Assembly (NCBI GenBank): GCA_029260165.1
Contig: JAJDDT010000023.1
Coordinates: forward strand, 1 to 64,000
Length of the DNA: 64,000 nucleotides
Direction: 5' to 3'
Origin: Phycisphaerae bacterium
GTDB taxonomy: Bacteria; Planctomycetota; Phycisphaerae; UBA1845
This document shows, piece after piece, positions 29,903-38,604 of the stretch. The notes beneath the pieces are model-generated. The model was not told the origin of the DNA. It saw nothing but the letters and a program-made list of their open reading frames with translations, and searched no databases. The translations under genes and the position numbers were made by a program. The stretch's first letter is position 1; the number at the start of each line of letters is the position of its first letter.

Positions 29903-31096
29903 CTACGAAACAGCGGACTCTGCCGGAAACCGCAGATTCAGGGAGGTGGGTGGCTTGCCGGTCGCCCACGCCTGCATGCGTCCCAACTCGGAGGGCCAGT
30001 CCGCAGCAGACCGCCGCCCCAGATACAACCCGAACAGGCTGTCCAAAAGACCCGTAACGTCCTCTATCTGCGTGAAACGCTCCTCGCATCTCGCCCGTCG
30101 ATCCGTTGCTTCGGACTCCGGGAGTCGCAAACCTGAGACAGCCAGCTTTGGTCCGTCCAATACGAATGGAAACTCGCCTCCACGACCACCAAGAATCAAC
30201 CCCGCCTTGACAGGTTGCTTACCGATGACCAATCCCGCTTTGGCCTCCGGGGATCGAGTCGGCACGTCACAACGAATGGTGTCTGACCCCGTCGAATTGA
30301 AATCGCAGTCCAGCCTCATTGTTCCACTGAACGACACAAACACGTCTTCGCCCCGCAGGCTGAACGTTCCCTCGTCCTCTTCGGACTTGTACCAAAGCCA
30401 GGTCAGAAATTCTTTCCCAAGGAACTGTTGACCGTCGAACGAAAACCCGTCGTCATCGGCGACGGCTGTGGGTGACACCAGATGGAAAGGCTCCGCGTCT
30501 TCCACCGCCCGGGCGTCACCGGCTGCACTCATGATGCGATAGGCGACATCCTCCGAGCCTCCCAAATCGAGCGACAGATCGAACGTGTCCCGGAACAGTT
30601 GAATGAATTTGTCGCCGGCGGTACTGCCCAGGCTTGCGAAATAGATGGTTTTGGCTTGTAGATCGATCAAAACCGGTACACTGGAAATACGGCGGAACCG
30701 GCCGTCACGGGCTTCCTTCTCCGCGCGATCGACGGCTTTTTGTCGGGCATCCTTGCGCTGTCGGGATGTCAGCAGTGGTCGTCCGGACGCCTCCCGCTCC
30801 ACCTCTTCCTCGACGGCGACGTAGCTGCGGACGATGTTGGCGGGGGGTGCGGTCCGGTCCATCCGCATCCACAGATGAATGAATCGGTCGATGGCGACTT
30901 TTTCCCCGGTGATATCGGTGTCGAACAGGTTCGTCGGCGCGATCCATCCGATCTGAATCCCGTCCGGACTCGCGTCGGTCGCCCGTCCGAACGCGTTCGC
31001 TTTGATCGCTTTGATCATCGCGTCATCCGCCGAAGCGGGCGACTGTCCTGTCATGAAAAACCGCCGAAACGACACAGGTCCGGAAGCAAATCCCAT
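29903..31096 (-). CDS. RdgC-like (recombination-associated) protein
   Basis: IQIGWIAPTN, FIHLWMRMDRTAPPANIVRSYVAVEEEVEREASGRPLLTSRQRKDARQKAVDR, FRRISSVPVLIDLQAKTIYFASLGSTAGDKFIQLFRDTF resemble the RdgC layout; strong GAAGGAGG RBS. Confidence 0.55.
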   Translation of the reverse strand: MGFASGPVSFRRFFMTGQSPASADDAMIKAIKANAFGRATDASPDGIQIGWIAPTNLFDTDITGEKVAIDRFIHLWMRMDRTAPPANIVRSYVAVEEEVEREASGRPLLTSRQRKDARQKAVDRAEKEARDGRFRRISSVPVLIDLQAKTIYFASLGSTAGDKFIQLFRDTFDLSLDLGGSEDVAYRIMSAAGDARAVEDAEPFHLVSPTAVADDDGFSFDGQQFLGKEFLTWLWYKSEEDEGTFSLRGEDVFVSFSGTMRLDCDFNSTGSDTIRCDVPTRSPEAKAGLVIGKQPVKAGLILGGRGGEFPFVLDGPKLAVSGLRLPESEATDRRARCEERFTQIEDVTGLLDSLFGLYLGRRSAADWPSELGRMQAWATGKPPTSLNLRFPAESAVS

Positions 31097-31386
31097 CGCG
31101 TCATCCTCCTTCAATACCGGTTAAGAGACGAGAAACTAACCGGCCATCGGAGACGGTCAATCGCCCTTATGGATACACGACCACTCCCCAAACGGCGTAA
31201 CGTCCGGAGATTGCAGACGATCCGGAATAATCAAGAATCAATTCACAGCCTCGATATTTTCGGAACCCCCCGATTCGCCTCTGTTTTCGCATCGGTTGAC
31301 ACCATTGCGGCACCGCCTACGATCCGATAGCACTACCAGTGACGGAACGCAATCCACACCATCGTTGATACCCAGGCAGGTGCCTT

Positions 31387-32607
31387 GTGCAACTTCAAAT
31401 CAGCAACGAGTACGACAAGCTCGAAGCCGTCCTCGTGCATCGTCCGGGTCAGGAAATCGAACGACTTACCCACGAGAACATGAGTCAGTTTCTTTTTGAG
31501 GACGTGCCTTACCTCAGGCGGATGGTTGAGGAACACGACGCCTTTGTCGGTAAGATGCGCGAGCAGAATATCGACGTTGTTTATCTGGAAAACTACCTTC
31601 TCGACCTCGTTCGGGACGATAAGACGCGCAGGCTGATTATCGAGCAGGTGTGTCAGGCAGCCATGGTTCCCGCCATCGTTGACGACCTCGCCAGTCTCAA
31701 ACACTGGAACGAAAACGAACTCGTCGAAATCCTTTTTGCGGGTGTCACGGCCACCGAATTCGCAAACGCCACCGGACAACGTCTCTCGCGTGGTGATGAG
31801 GGTCGTTTTCTCCTCCCGCCGGTTCCGAACGCTTATTTCAGTCGCGACCCAGCCGTCGTCGTCGGCGAGGCAGCCATCTCCAGCAAGATGCACTACCGCG
31901 AGCGCGTTCGCGAATCTCTGCTGACCCGCGCCGTTCTCGAACACCACGATGCTTTCAAGGGCCATACCATTGCCTACGGCGGAACCGATGAACCCACCGA
32001 AGATCGGCCTTTCACGGTCGAAGGCGGCGACGTCATTATCCTGTCGAAGGAGTCCGTCCTCATCGGTGCCAGCGAGCGCACCCGCAGCGAGACCATCGAA
32101 CTGATCGCCGCGAAATGCTTCCAGGATTCGAATATTCGCCGTGTCTACGAGATACCCATCCCCACCGAACGCGCCTTCATGCACCTCGATACCGTTTTCA
32201 CGGTGATCGACCGGGGCATGGTACTCACCTACGCTCCCGTCATGCACGACATTCGCTACATCCATCGATACGAACCGACGGAAGGCCCCAACGGAGCCGG
32301 CGCGAAACGCGTCACCGAGGACCGCGCGTTTCTCACGGTTTTGAAGGATGAATTCGGGTGCGATGTCACCGTTGTCGAAACGGCTGGTGGGCAGGAACAG
32401 TTCGCCTCACGCGAGCAACGCACCGACGGTACGAACGCACTGGCTGTCGCTCCCAAAACCGTGATGACCTACGAAAGAAATGAACGCACCATCACCGCCC
32501 TTGAGGACCACGGCGTCACCTGCATCAACGTGGGTGACTCCGAACTCGTTCGAGGACTGGGCGGCCCCAGGTGCATGACCATGCCCCTGCGACGTGCGAC
32601 AACGTGA
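31387..32607 (+). CDS. arcA: Arginine deiminase
   Basis: LEAVLVHRPGQEIERLTHENMSQFLFEDVPYL, YFSRDPAVVVGEAAISSKM, VEGGDVIILSKESVLIGASERTR, catalytic Cys in GGPRCMTMPLRR. Confidence 0.93.
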   Translation: MQLQISNEYDKLEAVLVHRPGQEIERLTHENMSQFLFEDVPYLRRMVEEHDAFVGKMREQNIDVVYLENYLLDLVRDDKTRRLIIEQVCQAAMVPAIVDDLASLKHWNENELVEILFAGVTATEFANATGQRLSRGDEGRFLLPPVPNAYFSRDPAVVVGEAAISSKMHYRERVRESLLTRAVLEHHDAFKGHTIAYGGTDEPTEDRPFTVEGGDVIILSKESVLIGASERTRSETIELIAAKCFQDSNIRRVYEIPIPTERAFMHLDTVFTVIDRGMVLTYAPVMHDIRYIHRYEPTEGPNGAGAKRVTEDRAFLTVLKDEFGCDVTVVETAGGQEQFASREQRTDGTNALAVAPKTVMTYERNERTITALEDHGVTCINVGDSELVRGLGGPRCMTMPLRRATT

Positions 32608-32618
32608 TCGCCCTTGTA

Positions 32619-32648
32619 TTGATGTAGCATCATCCCTCGTGGGGTCGA
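32619..32648. repeat. Dispersed hairpin repeat copy 3 (partial/degenerate)
   Basis: TTGATGTAGCATCATCCCTCGTGGGGTCGA aligns to copy 1 over its 5' portion. Confidence 0.4.
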
Positions 32649-32740
32649 ACGTGGCGGCCGGCGGTGGTTGTGGGTATGCTTGGGCGGATGGGTTGCGGAT
32701 TATTCGAGGTTGACAACGAGATTGAACGGAGGAGCTGACG

Positions 32741-33259
32741 GTGGCGGATTTGTTTGCGACGATCAGGACGGGCAAGGGTGATATTCGGATCAAACTTTTT
32801 GCGGGCGAGGCTCCGGTGACGGTGATGAATTTCGTCAATCTGGCGAAGCGCGGGTACTACGACGGGTTGACGTTTCATCGCGTGATTCCGGATTTCATGG
32901 TTCAGGGTGGTGATCCGACGGGGACGGGGACAAGTGGGCCTGGGTACAAGTTCGGCGACGAGTTTCATCCGAATTGCAAGCATGATGGCCCCGGGGTGCT
33001 GTCGATGGCGAATTCGGGCCCTGGGACGAACGGGAGTCAGTTTTTCATCACGCATGTGGCGACGGACTGGCTTGACGGGAAGCACTCGGTTTTCGGAAAG
33101 GTGGAATCAGGGCAGGACGTTGTCGACAAGGTTGCGGGGGGTGACAAAATGGATCGGGTCGAGATAGAGGGTGACCCGGCGGACCTGTTCGCGGCGCATC
33201 AGGGTCAGCTTGATGAGTGGAACGGAATTCTGGATAAGAAGTTTCCGGCCGGGAATTAG
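32741..33259 (+). CDS. Peptidylprolyl isomerase, cyclophilin type
   Basis: [77 protein letters not shown]. Confidence 0.96.
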   Translation: MADLFATIRTGKGDIRIKLFAGEAPVTVMNFVNLAKRGYYDGLTFHRVIPDFMVQGGDPTGTGTSGPGYKFGDEFHPNCKHDGPGVLSMANSGPGTNGSQFFITHVATDWLDGKHSVFGKVESGQDVVDKVAGGDKMDRVEIEGDPADLFAAHQGQLDEWNGILDKKFPAGN

Positions 33260-33354
33260 GTCATTTTGAAAGCGCAATACCGTACCGGTAACTGCCTGCG
33301 GGTACATGTCGGTCCGGTCTGCGCAGGACTGGTTGTCACTTTTTCGGTCTCGGT

Positions 33355-34905
33355 CTATCGAAACCGTCTCTGCTTCCCCGCCTTCGGAGATTTGCCTTCC
33401 ACGAGGACAAGGGACTCGTTGATTTCGTTGGCGAGTGATTCGGGAAGTTTATTTGATTCTACCTGTCGTTGGAGGGATTCCAGGGCGGCGGTGCCTTTGG
33501 GACCCGCGAGGGCAAGGGATTTGACGGACAGGCGGGCGAGGAGTGTCGATGGGTCGCGGTGATTGGCGTAGGTCCAGTTGATATCCCGGTTTGTCCAGTT
33601 GGCGGGGTCGGCGCTGTCGATGAGCCAGCCGAGTGTCTGACCTGTCTGGTCGTGTGGAGCGAGCCTGCCCAGGGCGAAAATGGCTTCTGATATTTCGGCG
33701 AGTTTGGCGATTGAGATGTTTCCGGTTGGGCTGGTGATGCACTGGGTAAGGATATTGCACTGGGTTGGGTCGTTGCAGAAACCTAGGGCGCGGGCGATGT
33801 TTTGGGCGTGGGGTTTGTAGCGTGGCTGGTTGAGCATGTTGGCCAGTGTGGCAGCGGTGGTTGGGGCTGCGTTTTGGAACAACTCGCGTGGGATTCCAGC
33901 CAGGTATTTACGATTGATGACGCGGTCAAGCCAGGCTGACTGCGCTTCGTTTTCGTCGCGGGTGAATTCGTTGAGAATTGGTTTGGTGACGATGGTTTTG
34001 CCGATTGTCCTGGTGGCGGTTCCCGGTGTTGGGGAGAGAAAGGCGTTTCGTTCAAAGTCGTTGAGCGCGTTGGTGTTGGCTTCAAAGGTGTGCATGAGGT
34101 TTCGCGGGCAATCGTCGCGATGCCCCAAACCCTGGACGTGGCCCCACTCGTGCGCCCAGACGTCGGGGTCCGCGAGAGCGGAGAGGATGGCAGTTCCACC
34201 CGTGGCAGCGCAGCCTATGACGACGGTCATGTCGGAGGGGTCGGAAACACCGCACACGCCGACAAGGAGGTTGACGATCTTAATATCCTGGGGTTCGTTG
34301 AAGATGGCCTCCAGGTCTGCCTCCGAGGTGACGACAGGGTTTCCAATATCAAACGTCGTGAGAATTCCATCGCGTTGAAAGGAAACGGCTGTTGGGACGT
34401 CGGGGCAGTCGGTGTTGTCCTGATTGAGCAGGGTTGTGGCGGATGCGAGGAAGGAGTCGACCTGGGTGTCGGTGAATTCCTGTTCGATGTGTCTGGCGAC
34501 GGTGAGGTTGAATTCATTTTCGGTGTTCGGGTCGGCGGGGGTGCTGCCTGGGGAGCTGGGGTTGTTGTCGCAAAAGTTGATGAAGTTGAGTTCGTCGAAA
34601 TTGGAGCACCCGTCACCGTCGGTGTCGATGGGGTTGACGGGGGTGTCCTGGGGGTCTGTGGGGTCGGAGCCTGGGATGCCGTTGCGTTCCACGACGTCGG
34701 AGAAGCCATCACCGTCGGAGTCGATCAGGGTGCCTGTTCCGCCACCACCGACGCAGCCTGTGCAGAATCCGGTAACGACGAGAGCGACAGTGGCAAGCAG
34801 AACGAGGCGTTGATTTCGTGACACTTCCTGACTCCGTTTGGTTGCGGGCGAGACCGGGCAACGATTGGCCGTCGGCGAAAAAATGGCGGACGACAGGAAT
34901 ATCAT
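33355..34905 (-). CDS. Secreted lipoprotein-like putative zinc metalloprotease with Ca-binding (TSP3/EF-hand-like) repeats; start may be internal near 34824
   Basis: VVTGFCTGCVGGGG signal, DSDGDGFSDVVERNGIPGSDPTDPQD, HEWGHVQGLGH (HExxHxxGxxH). Confidence 0.72.
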   Translation of the reverse strand: MIFLSSAIFSPTANRCPVSPATKRSQEVSRNQRLVLLATVALVVTGFCTGCVGGGGTGTLIDSDGDGFSDVVERNGIPGSDPTDPQDTPVNPIDTDGDGCSNFDELNFINFCDNNPSSPGSTPADPNTENEFNLTVARHIEQEFTDTQVDSFLASATTLLNQDNTDCPDVPTAVSFQRDGILTTFDIGNPVVTSEADLEAIFNEPQDIKIVNLLVGVCGVSDPSDMTVVIGCAATGGTAILSALADPDVWAHEWGHVQGLGHRDDCPRNLMHTFEANTNALNDFERNAFLSPTPGTATRTIGKTIVTKPILNEFTRDENEAQSAWLDRVINRKYLAGIPRELFQNAAPTTAATLANMLNQPRYKPHAQNIARALGFCNDPTQCNILTQCITSPTGNISIAKLAEISEAIFALGRLAPHDQTGQTLGWLIDSADPANWTNRDINWTYANHRDPSTLLARLSVKSLALAGPKGTAALESLQRQVESNKLPESLANEINESLVLVEGKSPKAGKQRRFR

Positions 34906-34970
34906 CGGAATATGATGGGGCAGGGGCCAACGCGGAAGCGTGAAACGGGCGGTTTTTTCGGGCGGGGATG

Positions 34971-35060
34971 AAAAAAAGACGGGTGGGGTGTCCCGGCTCG
35001 CCGCAGCGAACCGTGTGGTCGCGACACGTTACCGCTCAATTAAGAGCGGCCCCACCCGCG
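34971..35060 (-). ncRNA. Candidate structured RNA or complex terminator: closing stem enclosing three hairpins, followed by a U-tract
   Basis: Minus strand CGGGTGGGG…CCCCACCCG closing stem; CCGCTC/GAGCGG, CGTGT/ACACG and GGTTCGC/GCGAGCC hairpins; then TCTTTTTTT. Confidence 0.55.
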
Positions 35061-35090
35061 GGATGTGCTTTTTGGCATTTTTCCGCAGCG

Positions 35091-35987
35091 TTATTGCCAG
35101 CGGAAAATTTCGAGCATTTCTTCAAGCACCTCGTGCTCGCGCTGCGTGCCGACGATGCTGAGGGCGTTTCGACCCTGACGCGAGACGATCATGCGCACGT
35201 CACCCGGCGCGAGCATGTCGAACAGGAGGTCGGTTTTCTCCTTGTCGAAGTCGTATTTTTTTCGAACGCGTTCACCTTCGATCATGTGATCAAACGCGTC
35301 GCCTCGTCTGGTCCAGTTGAGCAATTGAAGACCGACGTCGAGGGCGTCGATTTCCTGCAGTGAACCACGGACGGTCACGCGATCGCCGTTGCGAGAGACG
35401 ATAACGGTGACGTTGGGCGGTGCGAGCAGGCTGTAGAGCAATTCACCCTGCCGGGCGTTGAGGTGATATTCGTTGACGGCGTCGTGGTTCTGAGTGTTGG
35501 TCGTGGTTGGTCGTGAATCCGCGTCGTCGTTCCAGTGTCGTTCGAGTTCGTGTTTCCACTCGCGCCAGGCGGCGGTGTGTTTTTGAATGTCGCGTTCGAG
35601 CTGTTCGTAGCGGTCCCTCGCGTCCTGCTGCCAGGTGTGCCAGCGTTGGCGCCACTCGTCGGTGTATCGTTGCAGGTCGTCGCGTTTCAGTCCGTGCGGC
35701 AACGCGGGTGGACGTGGCGGAGCGGGCAAGGCTGTTGGTTGCTGATCAAGTCGGTCGTCAATGCGCTCGAGGACGGCGGTCATCTCAGCCAGCCGCTTTT
35801 CGACCGATTCGAGGCGTTGTTCGAGTTTCGCGAGGTCGTTGTGTTGCCGGCGCGCGGGGGTGCGTGGAGGTTTCGGTGCGTCGGTGTCGGGCGCGGCGGC
35901 GAGGACGGACGGGGTCAGGGCTACAGCCACGAGCATGAGTGTGAGTCGTCCGGCCAGCGGTCCGTGCGGTTTTTTTGTGCGATACAT
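35091..35987 (-). CDS. Secreted coiled-coil protein with two tandem copies of a C-terminal domain
   Basis: Signal peptide, KLEQRLESVEKRLAEMTAVLERIDDRLDQ coil, duplicated 'LL..LLAP..V..IVSR.G….G….' domain. Confidence 0.65.
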   Translation of the reverse strand: MYRTKKPHGPLAGRLTLMLVAVALTPSVLAAAPDTDAPKPPRTPARRQHNDLAKLEQRLESVEKRLAEMTAVLERIDDRLDQQPTALPAPPRPPALPHGLKRDDLQRYTDEWRQRWHTWQQDARDRYEQLERDIQKHTAAWREWKHELERHWNDDADSRPTTTNTQNHDAVNEYHLNARQGELLYSLLAPPNVTVIVSRNGDRVTVRGSLQEIDALDVGLQLLNWTRRGDAFDHMIEGERVRKKYDFDKEKTDLLFDMLAPGDVRMIVSRQGRNALSIVGTQREHEVLEEMLEIFRWQ

Positions 35988-36373
35988 GGTATTGGCTCCT
36001 TTGACATTTCCGGTGTGACACGGAATGAGCGTCCCTTGTCGAAGACACCTCAGAATGTCCACATAGATTACCCGTACGATCGTCGGGATTCGATGGAAAC
36101 CCTGTAAAAAACGGTCAGGCGTGTTCCTGTCTGAATCGCCACTGTTCATTCGTTGCGGTTGGACATTTATTGCCTGCTACACCGGTGGCCCACCAACGTC
36201 GCACTGGTTTTCGCCATTAATCGCATGAGGACGACGGTTGGTTACACTAACGCAGGAGGTGCTGTGCTGTCTCTCAATTGAGGGGCTATATTCACAATTG
36301 AGCAGCCTGGACGTTTGCGACGGTGTTCGCGATCTTTATGGAACAACTGTTCCTGTTGTATCCAATGACGACT

Positions 36374-37567
36374 TTACCTGGGCCATTTGATGCTTCGGTT
36401 GATGGGGAATGGTTTCCATGGGTCGGGATCTGGTTCGGTGACGAGTTGTCCGAGGTCGATGGCTCGGGCGAGGTGGGGTTCGTATCCGAAGGCGAGGTCG
36501 CCCCTGCGAACGATGATGTGTACAGGTTTTCCGGCGGGGACCATGTAGAGGGATTGGACGAGGTGTTGTGCGGAGTTCACGTCCTTGCCGTTGGCGTTGA
36601 TGATTTTGTCGCCGGGACGGATGCCGAGGTCGTACATGGGTGACGGGTTGGCGACGCCGACGATACGCAATCCGTCGTCGGCGCGCCGACTGAAACGAAT
36701 GCCAAGCCAACCCCGATAGATCGACTCGCCCGTCATCAGCTCCTCGCAGATCGCGTCGACGCGGTTCTTGGGTAGGGCGAAACCGATGCCCGCGTCGTAG
36801 AACTCGACGCCTGCGAGTTCGCCCGGTCGTTGTGCCATCGGGACACAGAGTCCGATAACACGTCCGTGGACATCGATGAGTGGTCCGCCGTAGTTGGCTG
36901 GCGAGAGTTTGGCGTCGGTCTGGACGGCGTTTCCCATCATGCGGTTTTGTGCGGAGACGACGCCCACGGTGACGGAGGGTTCGCTTCCGCCGAATCCGCG
37001 ACCGAGCGCAATCGCCCACTGACCTGTGCTGATTTCGTCGGGGGAGACCCACGGAGCAGGTTCGAGGTCGTCGGCGTCGATGTGCAGGAGGGCGAGTTTT
37101 CGGACCTTGTCGCTGGCGACGAGTTCAGCCACATAGCGGCGGTCGTCGCTGAGTCGAACGGTGATGTGGGTTGGGTTTCTGACGAAATTGAAGCTGCTGG
37201 TAATGATGTAGCCATCGCTGCGGTAGATGATGCCGGTGGTGGGTCCGTCGGCGACGACGAACGATGAGCCCAGGGTGTCGCGGAACGGGCTTGGCTGGTC
37301 TTCGTCTTCGGGCATACCGTCCTCGTCTTCCATGTCGGGCATGCCGTCACCGGGATCGTGGTTCAGCGTCGGGATGTCGAGGTCGGTGATGACGCCTCTT
37401 GGGATGGCTCCGCCGACGGTTTCAATCTGGACGGTGTAGCGGGTGGCTTGTTCGATGGCGTTTCGGAACACGCGTTGGTGGGTACGTTGCAGGTCGGGGT
37501 CGTCCTGATTGGCGGGTGATGTCGCGACGACCGCGAGGGTCAGGATGGCTGTTGCGATGTGGTGCAT
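36374..37567 (-). CDS. HtrA/S1C-like PDZ protein, predicted catalytically inactive (pseudoprotease B)
   Basis: DGYIITSSFNFV (His motif lost), KLALLHI (Asp lost), ANYGGPL (Ser to Tyr); PDZ domain GLRIVGVANPSPMYDLGIRPGDKIINANGKDV. Confidence 0.8.
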   Translation of the reverse strand: MHHIATAILTLAVVATSPANQDDPDLQRTHQRVFRNAIEQATRYTVQIETVGGAIPRGVITDLDIPTLNHDPGDGMPDMEDEDGMPEDEDQPSPFRDTLGSSFVVADGPTTGIIYRSDGYIITSSFNFVRNPTHITVRLSDDRRYVAELVASDKVRKLALLHIDADDLEPAPWVSPDEISTGQWAIALGRGFGGSEPSVTVGVVSAQNRMMGNAVQTDAKLSPANYGGPLIDVHGRVIGLCVPMAQRPGELAGVEFYDAGIGFALPKNRVDAICEELMTGESIYRGWLGIRFSRRADDGLRIVGVANPSPMYDLGIRPGDKIINANGKDVNSAQHLVQSLYMVPAGKPVHIIVRRGDLAFGYEPHLARAIDLGQLVTEPDPDPWKPFPINRSIKWPR

Positions 37568-38604
37568 TATCTTGGCTCCTCGAGGGTGAGGGTTGTGTTG
37601 ACGAGCTTGTTGTTGCGAATGAGGGTGACGTCGATTCTATCGCCTGCGCTTTTGGTGCGGATGATTTTTCGGAAGGCGTCGACGTCGCCGACTTTTCGGC
37701 CATTGAGCGAGACGATGAGGTCGTCTTTTTTGATGCGGGCTTTTTTGGCAGGTGAGTTTCGTTTGACGCGTTCGACGTAGACGAGGTCTTTTTGATAGCC
37801 CATCTCGAAAAGCTTGAGGCCATGGTAGGGTTCGAGGCCTGTGTCGGTGGTGGATTCGTCGGGGGCGGAGTCCGGGTCGAGGTAACGGGTGACAAATCCG
37901 TGGACGACTTCGACGGGGACGGCGTAGTTGAAGTTGGTGTGTGTTCGGTTGGAGATCACGAGTCGTCCGATAATACCGACCCAGTTTCCTTCGATATCGA
38001 CCAGTGGTCCGCCCGGGGTCCCCGGGGTGCTGGTGATGGCGTCGATGGCGAGGACTTCGCCCTGGTAGGGGAAATCGCGGGCTTTTCGTTTGGCATCGAG
38101 GTCGGTTCGGGCGCTGAAGACGCCTCGGGTGACGGAGACGTGTTCGCGTCCTTCGGCGACCTTGAAAGGATTGCCGGCTGCGATGACCCATTCACCGGGG
38201 AAGAGTTTTCTGGAGTCGCCTGGTGGGAAGTATTTGAAAGCGCCGGGGCCCGACGGTGGGTCCGGGGCGCGTTCACCCCGGAGGTTGTAGCGCGGGAGTG
38301 GGACGAGCTTGAGCAGGGCGAGTTGGAGATTGGCGTCGGTGGTGAGGACCTTCGCGCCGTAGACGTTGCCGTCCTGTGTCACGACGCGGAGTCGTTCGGA
38401 GTCGAGCAGGAGGGACATGACAGTGACGACCATTCCGTCGTCGGAGACGAGGGTTCCGCTGCCGTAACCCGCGGACAGGCCTGCCTTGAGTCCGTAGAGT
38501 CTGACGCAGCGAGGACCGACGGTTTCGATGGCGTGGTTGAACCCGCCGGCGAGGAGGGTGGTTGGTGCGAGCAGGGCAATGCAGATGGCTCGTTTCAGGT
38601 TCAC
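37567..38604 (-). CDS. HtrA/S1C-like PDZ protein, predicted catalytically inactive (pseudoprotease A)
   Basis: DGMVVTVMSLLL, NLQLALLKL, GTPGGPLVD (Ser to Pro); PDZ YVERVKRNSPAKKARIKKDDLIVSLNGRKV. Confidence 0.8.
   Translation of the reverse strand: MNLKRAICIALLAPTTLLAGGFNHAIETVGPRCVRLYGLKAGLSAGYGSGTLVSDDGMVVTVMSLLLDSERLRVVTQDGNVYGAKVLTTDANLQLALLKLVPLPRYNLRGERAPDPPSGPGAFKYFPPGDSRKLFPGEWVIAAGNPFKVAEGREHVSVTRGVFSARTDLDAKRKARDFPYQGEVLAIDAITSTPGTPGGPLVDIEGNWVGIIGRLVISNRTHTNFNYAVPVEVVHGFVTRYLDPDSAPDESTTDTGLEPYHGLKLFEMGYQKDLVYVERVKRNSPAKKARIKKDDLIVSLNGRKVGDVDAFRKIIRTKSAGDRIDVTLIRNNKLVNTTLTLEEPR

Noticed and set aside
34971-35060. tRNA interpretation of the multi-hairpin element
   Set aside because: Cloverleaf-like topology but no T-loop consensus or plausible anticodon arm.
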